A stretch of DNA of 64,000 nt from CBDCYS01 sp965224215 (lineage in GTDB: Bacteria; Acidobacteriota; Terriglobia; Bryobacterales; UBA6623): assembly GCA_965224215.1 (NCBI GenBank), contig CBDCYS010000008.1, positions 62,001 through 126,000 of the forward strand. The letters are read 5' to 3'. Under the pieces are notes generated by a model. That model searched no databases. It saw only the letters and a list, made by a program, of their open reading frames with translations, and was not told where the DNA came from. This document shows, one piece after another, positions 44,722 through 54,159 of this stretch (positions are counted from its first letter, which is position 1; every line of letters starts with the position of its first letter). The translations under genes were made by a program, and so were the position numbers.

Positions 44722-45570
44722 TCAGTTCATCAAAGCTTCCGGCAAAAAGCCTGGATCGCAAACACCGCATCCTTGCTTGACCGTGCCCGAAGTCACCGCC
44801 CAAAGAGGCAGCTCCGAATTCGGATCACCGACGTTGACCAGAAAGAGGGTGTGACAGAAATCAATCAATGGTTCCTGACGCTTTCGGTCCAGACCCCACA
44901 GCCCAAGCATTGCCTGGAAGGCAAAACCGCAGATGATCAAGATGTTGGGCCACAAACCCGCCTGGGCCGGCATCTTGGTCTGATCAAAATCGAGGTCGGT
45001 GTACTTGCGAGGATCATTGAGGGACAGTTCTTCAGTTTTCCTTCGGAATCCGGCGTAGCATTCAAAGCAGGCGGTCTTGCCGGGCACGACATACAAAATC
45101 TCTCCGACCGCAGCCTCTCCCCAGCAGCCAACAAAGAGAGACGGCGTTCCCGTTTCCTGCGACAAAAGATTGACCAGTGATTGGCGCTGGAATGAATCAG
45201 TCGCTCCGACCAGCAGGGTATTGTCATTGAGTTGGCTGGCAATGCCGGATCGATCCATGGTTCGGAAATCCTCCGCCAATGCCTCAACCTCGGCCTCGGG
45301 ATTGACACCGGCAATCAGTTCCTTGACTGCCTTGACCTTGGATTTTCCCAGGGCGTTAAGGTCGCAGAAATGCCTGCCGATATTTTCAGGTTCCAGCTGA
45401 TCGATATCGATGAGGGTAAATCTGTTCAAGCCGGCTCGGGCCGCCATCAGAGCCAGAGCGCTGCCAACGCTTCCCAGACCGACAATAACCAGGTGATTGG
45501 CCTTGAGCAGTTCTCGTTCCTGTCGGTTGCGGGAGAATACCCGCTGGGCTATTTCATGAGGGATTGTCAT
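44722..45570 (-). CDS. E1-like ThiF-family adenylating enzyme
   Basis: 282 residues with a Rossmann nucleotide site ('LVIVGLGSVGSALALM'), followed by 'LIDIDQLEPENIGRHFCDL' as in E1/ThiF/MoeB enzymes, which adenylate the C-terminus of ubiquitin-like proteins. Two Cys pairs (CFEC near residue 190, CGVC near the end) probably bind zinc. A Cys in 'LFVGCWGEAAVG' is a possible catalytic site. ATG at 45570 has GGGGAG 8 bases upstream; the longer frame to 45594 overlaps the JAB gene. It lies 4 bases downstream of the JAB gene and upstream of DNA-transfer genes. Intact. Confidence 0.88.
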   Translation of the reverse strand: MTIPHEIAQRVFSRNRQERELLKANHLVIVGLGSVGSALALMAARAGLNRFTLIDIDQLEPENIGRHFCDLNALGKSKVKAVKELIAGVNPEAEVEALAEDFRTMDRSGIASQLNDNTLLVGATDSFQRQSLVNLLSQETGTPSLFVGCWGEAAVGEILYVVPGKTACFECYAGFRRKTEELSLNDPRKYTDLDFDQTKMPAQAGLWPNILIICGFAFQAMLGLWGLDRKRQEPLIDFCHTLFLVNVGDPNSELPLWAVTSGTVKQGCGVCDPGFLPEALMN

Positions 45571-45574
45571 TGCT

Positions 45575-46180
45575 TTATCTCCCCGAAAGATCATTGACCG
45601 CTGCGAGGTCTGAACCTTCGTTTTCCGAATTCACAGTATCTCCCGCATCCTTGCTGCCTGCTATCGCTTCAGCCGTACTGATAATGTCGGTCTCCTCCGA
45701 GACAATTTCCAGTGGAAGCAGCCAAGGAAATGAATCACCCACTTCGAGGTAGTAGGGGTAGATAGCCAAGCGCCCGTTACGCCGTTGGATGATGCCGACA
45801 ATGAAGTCCGACAGGCCGAGCTCTTCATCGCTAAACAGATTCTCAAGGGTGGCGGTATCATGACCCGAAAGGCTGGGCATGCCGAAGGGATGAACATGGA
45901 ATGATCCGATCCATTCAAGCTTTGGGTAGGCTTGCCTTAGCCGGTTGAATTCCTCATTCAGATAGGCAGTATCAGCCTGGTGAAAGCAGGTGCGGTGAAT
46001 TGCTTTTGGTCCGGGACCCAGAGCAAATAAGGCGGTCCGGTAATTCTCTTGCCGGATACCAAGCAAGGTGACTCCGGTTTCGAGTCCTTCAGGGGTTTGG
46101 CCAATCGTTTCCTCAATGGTCGAATACAGCCAGTCTGACATCATAAGTTTCATCGCTTTTGTTCCTGCCTTCACAATCAC
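45575..46180 (-). CDS. JAB/Mov34 (JAMM) metallopeptidase
   Basis: 201 residues from a GTG at 46180, which overlaps the E2 stop (GTGA); ATG at 46153 is an alternative. The zinc site is complete: a Glu in the N-terminal half and HxHx7SxxD in 'FHVHPFGMPSLSGHD'. Such JAMM enzymes remove or mature ubiquitin-like proteins, cutting after their C-terminal glycines. The Ser/Glu/Asp-rich tail ('DTVNSENEGSDLAAVNDL') is probably disordered. It lies between E2 and E1. Intact. Confidence 0.88.
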   Translation of the reverse strand: MIVKAGTKAMKLMMSDWLYSTIEETIGQTPEGLETGVTLLGIRQENYRTALFALGPGPKAIHRTCFHQADTAYLNEEFNRLRQAYPKLEWIGSFHVHPFGMPSLSGHDTATLENLFSDEELGLSDFIVGIIQRRNGRLAIYPYYLEVGDSFPWLLPLEIVSEETDIISTAEAIAGSKDAGDTVNSENEGSDLAAVNDLSGR

Positions 46181-46529
46181 CCCTGCTGCATCAGGTAGTC
46201 AGCAGCATAAAGCACCTGCTGGGCAAAGGTGCGCGCTGGGGATTCCAACGGTGGCTCACGCAAAGTGAGTTGTCTCGGTACATATTCGAGCCTACTCCTG
46301 GCCGGATGTAAATTTTGGGCTCCTGGGCCGGATAGCTTGAGCCCGACACTCTGATCTCAACTCGATAAACTCGCCCGCTTGCTCCTTGAAGAGCGCCGGT
46401 GAATCCGATTGATTCTCCTAACACGCCGCTTTTGTGAAAAGGCTGAAACGCCGGGAAGGTATTCTGCATGAGCCTGACCTCGGCAATCCATCTGACCTTT
46501 CTGAGATTCTTGTTCTTCACAGCACACAT
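46177..46529 (-). pseudogene. E2-like ubiquitin-conjugating protein, frameshifted near the C-terminus
   Basis: The ATG at 46529 starts 'MCAVKNKNLRKVRWIAEVRL'. The UBC fold pattern is visible: 'RVYRVEIRVSGSSYPAQEPK' then 'IYIRPGVGSNMYRDNSLC', with Cys90 in the place of the E2 active cysteine and 'HRW' after it. From here the natural frame requires one extra G (tggaatcc to tgggaatcc near 46243), giving 'ESPARTFAQQVLYAADYLMQ' and a TGA at 46177-46179 that overlaps the JAB start. The uncorrected frame stops at 46191. An IS4-type element lies one base beyond the start codon's upstream repeat, so the native promoter is separated. Assignment as E2 rests on motif pattern and context. Confidence 0.75.
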
Positions 46530-46538
46530 ACTTCCTAT

Positions 46539-47857
46539 CACTACTGTCCGGTTAAAAGTCGAATAGAATCAGCTGGTTAGGGTCATCGAGTAAGTTTTCG
46601 TGGGAGTCGGACGGCTGCAAGGCCTGTAAAATGGGCGTTTTCTCGAAAAGGGTAACACTGAGAATCTGTAGAATTTGGTAGAGACTCGCCTCCAGGCCCA
46701 ACCTCTTGCGCGCGATCGCGACCAGTACGTAAACCGAGACCGCGATCCAGATTTGCGTCTTCCCGGCGTTCTCGCTGGTACCGTAAAACTGCTTGATCCG
46801 CAGGTGCTGCTTGATCCACTTGAAGAACAACTCGATCTGCCAACGCGACTTGTAGATGCGGGCGATGGTCAACGCCGGGAGCGCGAAGTTGTTGGTCAGG
46901 AACTTCAGCCGCTTGTTCGTCGCGGCGTCAAAGTAGCTGATCCGCCGCAACGGGTCCGGATACGCCAGGGCCGACTCGATGGCAGTCAGTAGGACGGTCT
47001 GATCCGAGCGCACCCCCGTGGACTTGTCGACGGGATGCGAGTAGCGCCGTTGGCGCAAGATGTTCTTCTTGGTTCGCACGACGAAGAACGACGAGCAGAG
47101 GGTGAACACGAAGAGACGTTCGAAATCGACGTAGGCCCGATCCATGACGTAGAAGGCGCCGGGCTCGGGGAGGAACTCGTCGAGGATGTTGACGTCGTGC
47201 GTTTTGCCAGCGGTAATGCGGATAAACGTGGGGATGTTACCCCGCAGGTCCAACAGCGTGTGCATCTTCAGGGCGGCCTTGTGCCGGCGGAACTTGGCCC
47301 AGGGGAACAGCGAGAGGCACAGATCGATGGTGGTCGAGTCCAGAGCGTAGAGACTTTGATCGAGATCCACGCCGATCGGATCGCGGGCGTACAAAGGCCG
47401 CGCGATGCGAATCAAGACCTGGGCGAAATCGGCATAGATCCGCCAGTCGCGCGACTCGTTGGCGTCGGCCAGTGTGGAGCGCGCCACCTGGGAGCGGAAT
47501 CCCCTGTGGTAGAGCTTGGCGCCGAGCGAACGCAGGCACGCTTCGATGTCGCGCAGGCTTTCGCGGTAGGTCAGCTGGGCGAACGCCATGCAGAGGAACT
47601 GATCCCAGCAGGAAAAGCCGCGCCATCTGCGATCCCCGTCGTAGCGGCTTACGCAGCGGCGGAATTCGCGATCCGGAAGGAAGCTGATCAACTGGGAGAA
47701 TACGGTGCGGCCGAGGTTCATGAACCATTGTCGGCCGCCTCCGAAGTCGTTCCAGCCGTCCTTCGCCGTTCAAATCGCGGCAAGGGGAAAACAGCCCTAA
47801 GCTATGCTGGAACAATCAGTTGCCGCTCGCCAGTGAGTCGTTAACCGGACAGTAGTG
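46539..47857 (-). mobile_element. IS4-family element, copy 2
   Basis: 1319 bp with the same inverted ends as copy 1; exact 9-bp duplication acttcctat (46530-46538, 47858-47866). The duplication contains the AGGAAGT ribosome site of the E2 gene, so that site survived insertion. Confidence 0.95.
46552..47721 (-). CDS. IS4-family transposase (copy 2)
   Basis: 389 residues, same as copy 1 except for a few residues (for example 'WIKQHLRIKQF' for 'WIKQLLRIKQF', 'ENAGKTQ' for 'ENAVKTQ'). All DDE and YREK motifs are present and the frame is intact. Confidence 0.95.
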   Translation of the reverse strand: MNLGRTVFSQLISFLPDREFRRCVSRYDGDRRWRGFSCWDQFLCMAFAQLTYRESLRDIEACLRSLGAKLYHRGFRSQVARSTLADANESRDWRIYADFAQVLIRIARPLYARDPIGVDLDQSLYALDSTTIDLCLSLFPWAKFRRHKAALKMHTLLDLRGNIPTFIRITAGKTHDVNILDEFLPEPGAFYVMDRAYVDFERLFVFTLCSSFFVVRTKKNILRQRRYSHPVDKSTGVRSDQTVLLTAIESALAYPDPLRRISYFDAATNKRLKFLTNNFALPALTIARIYKSRWQIELFFKWIKQHLRIKQFYGTSENAGKTQIWIAVSVYVLVAIARKRLGLEASLYQILQILSVTLFEKTPILQALQPSDSHENLLDDPNQLILFDF

Positions 47858-47890
47858 ACTTCCTATGTATTCCTATGTATAGGGGCAGGC

Positions 47891-47910
47891 TGGAATGGAC
47901 CCGAAAAGTG
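47891..47910. repeat. 20-bp direct repeat, IS-end-like, copy 1
   Basis: tggaatggacccgaaaagtg is repeated at 48470-48489. It resembles terminal repeats of IS3-type elements; no transposase is associated. Copy 1 and copy 2 were separated only by 28 bases before M4 inserted. Confidence 0.5.
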
Positions 47911-47938
47911 AGACCGTGAAAGAAGGGACAATGGTGGA

Positions 47939-48470
47939 ACCTGAATTATGCACTGCGGCGTGAACCTGAGGAGGGCTGAGCCGCAAGAGACCATTTGGGA
48001 CCCCCGAAAACATGGGGTAAAAAGGTAGGCTGGCAAAGATCCCAGCCTCGCCAGCCAACCCCAAGGAGGTCACCCACATGGTTACCAGACGAAAACAGCA
48101 TAGCTCCCAAAGGCCCGTCCAACAAGGCCCAGCCGTGACGGCCTCGCGGCCCAATAAAATCGGGGCTTCGACGCCTTACCACTTCCGCGGCAGGAAGCCG
48201 ACTCCCTACGGCGGCTTGCTGCCGGTGGTCGGGAGGGCGCTGATCTGAGAGCCTGGCTATGCGCTATGCATAAAATTTTATGCACTAGCCGTAACGCACT
48301 GGAACCACGTCACTTCCGAGCGAGGTTTTGACGACGCGGATTCTGGGCGGGAAGGGAAACCGGACACGGAGAAGCCAAAAGGCCAGTTGCCGAGCTACCA
48401 CCTCACGACGACCGCCAACCCGCTACGAACGCAGCCACACTCGCAAAGTGAATCTGTGCATAATTCAGGT
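47939..48470 (+). mobile_element. 532-bp mini-element M4
   Basis: Perfect 15-bp inverted ends; gga on both sides (47936-47938, 48471-48473). Confidence 0.93.
48078..48248 (+). CDS. 56-residue ORF of the 532-bp element (copy M4)
   Basis: Same frame and ribosome site as copy M3. Confidence 0.5.
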   Translation: MVTRRKQHSSQRPVQQGPAVTASRPNKIGASTPYHFRGRKPTPYGGLLPVVGRALI

Positions 48471-48489
48471 GGAATGGACCCGAAAAGTG
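48470..48489. repeat. 20-bp direct repeat, IS-end-like, copy 2
   Basis: Identical to 47891-47910. It marks the point where the outer-membrane protein gene is cut off. Confidence 0.5.
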
Positions 48490-48835
48490 GACGCTCGCCC
48501 CAAAGGCGCTCATATCCCACATAGGCCTGCAGAGTGTCTACCTCTAAACCAGTGCCTTGCAGCTCGAACTTCTCGAAGAGGTAAGGTCGCGAATGAATCT
48601 GTATCGCGCCCGAGAAAAACCAGTTTTCGCTGATGCGCAGGGTCGGGTAGGCGATCAGCCGCAGTCCCCCGGCTGCGTTCGAGTCTGTATCCGGACGGTC
48701 ACTGAGCCGGTGGCTGGCGAAGGCCGCCCCGCTCAAAGTCATCGGCATTTCGAATCCGCGCAACTCGTTTTGCGCTTGCACCGGCAGGGCAAACAGCATT
48801 GCTAGGCAGAGGCAACTACCGAGGCTTGTTTTCAT
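48473..48835 (-). pseudogene. outer-membrane/porin-like protein, 3' truncated
   Basis: ATG at 48835 starts a signal peptide ('MKTSLGSCLCLAMLFALPVQ' then AQ) followed by beta-strand-rich sequence ('LIAYPTLRISENWFFSGAIQ', 'LEVDTLQAYVGYERLWGERP'). The coding sequence runs into an IS-end-like repeat and mini-element M4 after about 115 residues. It lies 37 bases downstream of the histidine kinase gene in the same direction and was probably the last gene of that operon. Confidence 0.6.
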
Positions 48836-50992
48836 TATGTCCCCCTTCTGGCTCATAGCAGTGACAGCGATCTCAGCTAAGCAGAGCAACGGCGGTTTCT
48901 TTGCGGGATTCCGCCGCTTCCCGGCCGGACAAGACGCGATCAATTGCTTGGTACAAGAGCTGGCGGCGAATCGGCTTCGTCACGTAGTCGTCCATTCCAG
49001 CTTCGATACACTTTTCACGGTCCCCCTTCATGGCGTGAGCCGTTAGAGCGATGATCGGCGTGTGACGACCCGCCACGGACTCTTTGCTCCGGATCTGGGT
49101 TGCGGCTTCCAGGCCTCCCATGACGGGTATCTGCAGGTCCATCAAGATGACGTCGAACTCCTCTTTTTCCAAAGCATCGACGGCCTCGCTTCCGTTGGCG
49201 GCTAGCAGCACCGAATGTCCGAGTCGCGCTAACAAGCCCTCGATCAAAGCTTGGTTCCCGGGAACGTCCTCGGCAACAAGGATCTTCAGTCCCCGCCGCA
49301 TTTCCTCTTCCGGCTTCTCAATGCTGAAAGGGGAGGCCGGGACCGTTTGCGGCTTGCGTAATGTCTTCGTCAAGGCCTCCAGCAGCCTTGACTGCGAGAT
49401 AGGCTTCGCTAATGACGCCGCGATCCCCAATTCGCTTTGCCAAACTTCGTCGATGCATTGGTCCGTGGTGAGCACAATGGGAGCCAGGGGAGGGGAAGGG
49501 TTCTGCTGGATGCAATCAAGGATCGTTGGCCCTCCCGCCCCGAGCACATTTTGATCAACGAAGACCACTGAAAACGGCCTGCCCACTTTCGAGGACCATT
49601 TCATGACCTCTGCCGCAGCGGGCAGGCTATCGAGGAGGGCCGACTCGACCTGCCAGCTGTCCAGCATGGCGGCAAGATTGCGGCGATCGTCTGGGTCCTG
49701 ATTGATGACCATTGCACGGACATCATCAAGGCCGCCAGGTTTTCCGAGCGGCTTCGCCGCGCTCGCCCGCCGCAGTTGGGCGGTGAAATGGAACTTGCTG
49801 CCTCGGCCCAGCTCGCTTTTGACCCAAATGCGGCCGCCCATCAGATTGACCAACTGCTGACAAATGGTCAGACTCAGCCCCGTGCCGCCATGCAGGCGCG
49901 TGATCGACCCGTCGGCTTGGGCGAAAGAGTCAAAAATCAATGACTGCTTTTCTGCCTCGATGGCAGCTCCGGTGTCGGAGACGGCAAAGTGAATCAGCGC
50001 TTCCGAGGCGGTTTCGGAAACCAGTTTCACTGCTAGTTCCACGCTTCCCTGCTCGGTGAACTTGATCGCGTTGCTGATGAGGTTGATGACGATTTGCTGC
50101 AAGCGGGTAGGATCGCCGACCAATTGCGGCGGCATCGCCGGTTCAATTCTGAAGCTGAACCGCAAACCTTTCTCTCGTGCCCGCAGAGCCAGCGAACGCA
50201 TGGTCTGCTCCATGACAAAACCGAGATCGAATTCGATGGGCTCGAGCCTGAGCTTCCCTGCTTCGATCTTGGAGAAATCCAGAATGTCGTTGATGATCGC
50301 CAGCAGCGAGTCGGCTGATGTTCTGACCATTTCGAGGTAACGCTGCTGTTAGCGTTTGAGCTCGGTGTCGAGCGTCAGCTCGGTCATCCCGATGATGATG
50401 TTCATTGGAGTGCGAATCTCGTGACTTATGTTGGCCAGAAATTCACTCTTGAGCCTGGCGCCTTCTTCCGCCTTGTCCTTTGCCGCGTGGAGTTCCATGT
50501 TGGTTGCGGTCAGTTGGGCTGTTCGGGTTTCGACCTGGTTTTGTAGATCTGCTTTGTGGTTATCGATTCGGACCAGCATCTCGTTGAAAGCGCCCAGCAG
50601 GGTATCTAGCTCGTCCTCACCGTGTTGAGGGTCACGATTCGAATAGGTCTTGCCGTTGGACGCAAGACGTGTTTTCGTGTGATCGACAAGTGCCGTCAAG
50701 GGCCGAACCACTGAGCGGGAAACCAGCCGTGACTGAACGAATCCCACAAAGACAACGAGCGATCCCACGATCAGAAAGACCTTCACGACTACTGCTTGTA
50801 TTTCGGCTCCGGCCGAATCGACCGACTGCAGGCTGCGCAGCTCTACATCGCCCCCTAGTTTCAAGCCGTCGAGCGAGACGACGAGGAAGTTTTCGTCTCC
50901 GAGCGTCGTCCTGCAGTCAGCCGCTGCCTTGCAGCCAGCCAGATCTGCTTCCAATTGCTCCACATCGGGCGCGGAGAGATTGGATTTCACTA

Positions 50993-52814
50993 TGTCAACG
51001 CCAAGTAGAAATGTCCTAATCGCTGCCAAGTAGAAATGTCCGCTTTGGGGCAGGTGGCTGGAGAGGCGATGGTAGAGTGGTTGGCGTTGAGGGCAGGGTC
51101 GCGCCTGCTCTTGATGCCCAAGGCCGAAGCGATGGAGCTGGCTCCCAAGCAATCGGCTGAAGCAGACGACCCTCTGGCCTCCCGGTCAGAGGGTTTTCTG
51201 TTCGTGACAGAGATTGCTTTGGTGAAGCTTCGGAGCGGAGGCCTTGGGCTTCGCCAACGCGACGATCGCCGGGCGCCGTTTGCCCGGCGCTCCCCATAGC
51301 GTCTTGGTTTGGCAGCGACTGCCAACTCAGCGCATCGGCCCGATGGGCGCTCCGCATAGAGTCTTGGTTTGGCAGCGACTCCTAGTCCTGCGTATCGTCT
51401 CGCCGAGCGCCGGATGCCTGCGCCGCTTGCCACACAGGCGGGCTGTCTTTCAGATCGAAGTCCTTCATCCAGTCGCTGCTTCGCTTGCCGGCAGCTTTGC
51501 CGCCAGCCTTCTCGGCTGCTGCCGCAGCGGGTTCCGCCTGGGCGCTCTTGGGCTGCGGGCGCTCCGATTGGGGCTGCGCGCCGCAGCGCTTCAGCGCCAG
51601 TTCGTGCTTGCCGCAGCGCGCGGCCAGGACGCCGTCCAGGCGTCTCTCCACCCGCACTCGGCTGTTTCGCAGACCCGGCACAATCGCCTTGCGGTCGATT
51701 TGATAGCTCTTTCCCCGGAAGCGAATCGTGTAGTCGTTGGCGACCTGCCGCGTCTCGACGTGGCTCAGCGCCGAGTCCAGATCGTGCTCGGGACCTAGCT
51801 CGCGATGCGCCTCGTCGGGGTGAGCCGGCTGCACCCGCAACGTGGCGTTCCACCAGGGCAGAAACTCGCTTTCCAGGTAGGCGTTGGCCTGTTCGATCGT
51901 CGTGGCCCCGGCCACCCGCAGACCCTTCACCAGGCGGTCCTGGGCGGTGCCAAAGCTGCGCTCGACGCGGCCTTTGGCCTGCGGCGAATAGGCCGTGATC
52001 GATTCGATGTCCAGCTCCTGGAGCGCCCGCCCGATCTGCGTGGGAGGCCAGAGCTTGGGGTCCTCGCCGGCGCTGTTTTTGGGCGTGTTGACAAACAGGC
52101 TGGCGCGGTCGGTGTAGAAGGCTACGGGTCGGCCGTTTTGTTCCAGATACGTCTTCAGCAAACGGCGATTCTCTTCGCCCGAGTCGTGCCGGACGAAGCG
52201 CGCCAGCAACTCGCTGCTGGCGTCGTCGATCATGCCGATCAGGTACAGCTTCTCCCCGCGTCCCTCCAGCCAGTCGTGCTCGGAGGTGTCCCATTGCACC
52301 AGCTCGCCGCGGCAACTGCGGCGGGGCCGCCACGGATGCGGGCGTCCTGACTTGCGGCGGCGGGGCTTCCACAGGCCCGCGGCGGCCATCCAACGGCGCA
52401 GCGTTTCGCGGCCGACTTGGACGCCGTGGCGCTGCTCGAGATACTCCGCCGCCAGAGTCGGGCCAAAGCCGGCGTAGACGGGTTGGGAGAGGATTGCCAC
52501 GGCTTGTTTTTCCGCCTTGGCGCTGAGCTTGCGGTTGGACGCGCGGCCCCGCGCGGCATGGACCACGGCCTGGTCGCCTTCGCTGCGAAGCTTCGCCAGC
52601 AGCCGCCTCAGATGCCGTTCGCTGAGGCCCGTCTGCTGGGCGGCCTGCTTTTGCGTGATGAGTTTTTTGTCTGCTTTGCGCAGCGCCACCAGCCGGTCGC
52701 GCTCTCGTTGTGTCATTAGTAGTTGTCCTTGCTTGCTCACCCCTCCAGGCTGACCTTGTCAATAGGACATTTCTACTTGGCACGTTTAGGACATTATCAC
52801 TCGGCAGCGACTAT
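50993..52814 (-). mobile_element. IS1202-like (ISNCY) element, copy 2
   Basis: About 1.82 kb, nearly identical to copy 1. Flanked by the 15-bp direct repeat gattggatttcacta (50978-50992, 52815-52829). It carries the same doubled gccaagtagaaatgtcc end motifs. Confidence 0.88.
51382..52716 (-). CDS. ISNCY/IS1202-family transposase (copy 2)
   Basis: The same protein as copy 1 with a handful of substitutions (for example 'NTPKNSAGEDPKLW' for 'NTPNNSAGEDPKLL', 'SHVETRQVAND' for 'SQVETRRVAND'). The DDE residues are unchanged. Start at ATG 52716 by the same reasoning. Confidence 0.9.
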   Translation of the reverse strand: MTQRERDRLVALRKADKKLITQKQAAQQTGLSERHLRRLLAKLRSEGDQAVVHAARGRASNRKLSAKAEKQAVAILSQPVYAGFGPTLAAEYLEQRHGVQVGRETLRRWMAAAGLWKPRRRKSGRPHPWRPRRSCRGELVQWDTSEHDWLEGRGEKLYLIGMIDDASSELLARFVRHDSGEENRRLLKTYLEQNGRPVAFYTDRASLFVNTPKNSAGEDPKLWPPTQIGRALQELDIESITAYSPQAKGRVERSFGTAQDRLVKGLRVAGATTIEQANAYLESEFLPWWNATLRVQPAHPDEAHRELGPEHDLDSALSHVETRQVANDYTIRFRGKSYQIDRKAIVPGLRNSRVRVERRLDGVLAARCGKHELALKRCGAQPQSERPQPKSAQAEPAAAAAEKAGGKAAGKRSSDWMKDFDLKDSPPVWQAAQASGARRDDTQD

Positions 52815-53401
52815 GATTGGATTTCACTACCCGGCCGCCACGAGTCAAAACTACGGGGGAGCTGAACTCCGAGAGGGCAAACTCACGGCCGACAATGATC
52901 TGGCCCAAGAATTCAGAGGGTAGGTTGACCGGAGCGGAGTTGACGAAGTAGGTGCCATCGCCCAGCGAGACCAGCCCCGACTGCGCTCTGCCACGTCCGC
53001 CAGCGGCAGTTCGGTCAGCTCTCCCTTGAGCCGAACCATCCCGAAGATGGGCTCACCGGTGGTGTTTGCCGCTGCTATCACGTCGAGGTCTACACCGGTT
53101 GCAGTCACCAGCAACTGGTCCGCCAGAGTGAAGCGAGCTTCGGGACTGTTTCCCTCAAGTTCGACCAGCTCAAAGCCGGCCTTGAGCGCGGAGTTATCGG
53201 CAACGGTTGTCAACAGCCCGCCACTTTGGAGTTCATAGTTTTCCCGCAACTGAGCAAGGAACGAGTGGGTTTGCCGCAGGGATGTTCCGAGTTGGTCCCG
53301 CACCCTGGTTGCCACCAGCATTTGGAGCGCCCCGAAACCGGCCAGCAGCAGCACAGTGGTCGGCAGGAACGCGAGCAGGAATACTCTGGTGGAAAAACGC
53401 A

Positions 53402-54109
53402 TCAGCGTCCGTTCCGGTCACCGATCTCGATTGGGATATCGAAGTTGACGACGGTTGTATCCGCTTCTCCTACTCGGACGGTCTTCCTAAAGAAGCCCAC
53501 GGACGCATGCCAAACCACCAGAGTGTGCTCGCCAGGCGGCACGTTCGGTATGGAGTAGTCCCCGTTCGCGTCAGGCTTCGTCGAACGATCATTCGGAGTA
53601 ACGACGACCATCGCCCTCATGTTGGGATGGAGATGGCAGTACACTTTCACAAAGCCCAGCTGGGGAAATTTTACGGTTCTGGTCTGGCCCTTTGCGTAAT
53701 TGCCGAGGTCAAAGGTCCGTGCCTTGGAAAGCGAAAAGATGTTGTGGAAGATCGGGTCGAGGTTTGGAAAAGAAACCTGTGAGCCCATCGGAATCACAAC
53801 CGTCTCGGTCACGAACCGGCGCCCACGTTGCTCGACGACTTCGGTGACGGGGGCCGCTGATAGAGCTTGCTCGCTCTCGATGTAAACCGCCAGGCGCTCC
53901 AGCTCCCGGACGGCAAGATTCCTAGGGCCCTTTTCGGGCGCAACTAACACGCCACGGCTGTACGCTGTCGCTACGGGGCGCAGGCTAGCCTTTGTCAGTC
54001 GTCGCGAGATGTTGATCCGGCCGGCGACGACTGCCCCGAGCCCCGCTTCGGCGGCTAGCAAAATGGAAAACACGACGACGGCGATGGTGCGTTTCATATC
54101 TACGCTCAT
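53402..54109 (-). CDS. cupredoxin-like exported protein with carboxypeptidase regulatory domain
   Basis: 235 residues. After a signal peptide ('IAVVVFSILLAAEAGLGAVV') it shows a cupredoxin-like segment with possible copper ligands: 'FPNLDPIFHNIFSLSKARTF', then 'VKVYCHLHPNMRAMVVV' (His, Cys and His/Met typical of type I sites). A beta-sandwich 'DANGDYSIPNVPPGEHTLVV' follows. Such proteins often accompany histidine kinases of this type and may be periplasmic sensors or metal-binding partners. Between the HD-GYP regulator and the kinase gene; stop overlaps the kinase start. Confidence 0.75.
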   Translation of the reverse strand: MSVDMKRTIAVVVFSILLAAEAGLGAVVAGRINISRRLTKASLRPVATAYSRGVLVAPEKGPRNLAVRELERLAVYIESEQALSAAPVTEVVEQRGRRFVTETVVIPMGSQVSFPNLDPIFHNIFSLSKARTFDLGNYAKGQTRTVKFPQLGFVKVYCHLHPNMRAMVVVTPNDRSTKPDANGDYSIPNVPPGEHTLVVWHASVGFFRKTVRVGEADTTVVNFDIPIEIGDRNGR

Positions 54110-54159
54110 CGTCCTGTCTGGGCAGTTTTAGATCCTATTTCTCGGGTTGCACCGCTGTT

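Larger units (their letters stand above)
48873..53402 (-). pseudogene. hybrid sensor histidine kinase, triply broken
   Basis: The rebuilt order is: TM1 ('VFLLAFLPTTVLLLAGFGAL'), a periplasmic sensor resembling a double Cache fold, TM2 ('VVVKVFLIVGSLVVFVGFV'), HAMP, HisKA ('FLANISHEIRTPMNIIIGM', phospho-His), HATPase and two receiver domains (second with 'ILMDLQIPVMGG'). Lesions: a frameshift near 52980 ('VAERSRGW' should become 'GLVSLGDGTYFVNSAP'); an IS1202-like insertion at 50993-52814 after 'VVKSN'; and a TAA at about 50350 between 'LTLDTELKR' and 'QQRYLEMVRTSADSLL'. The ATP-binding boxes are also degenerate: DTGAAI for DTGIGI, and GGTGLSL for GGTGLGL. Its start overlaps the cupredoxin gene stop (TGATG). 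Confidence 0.9.
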
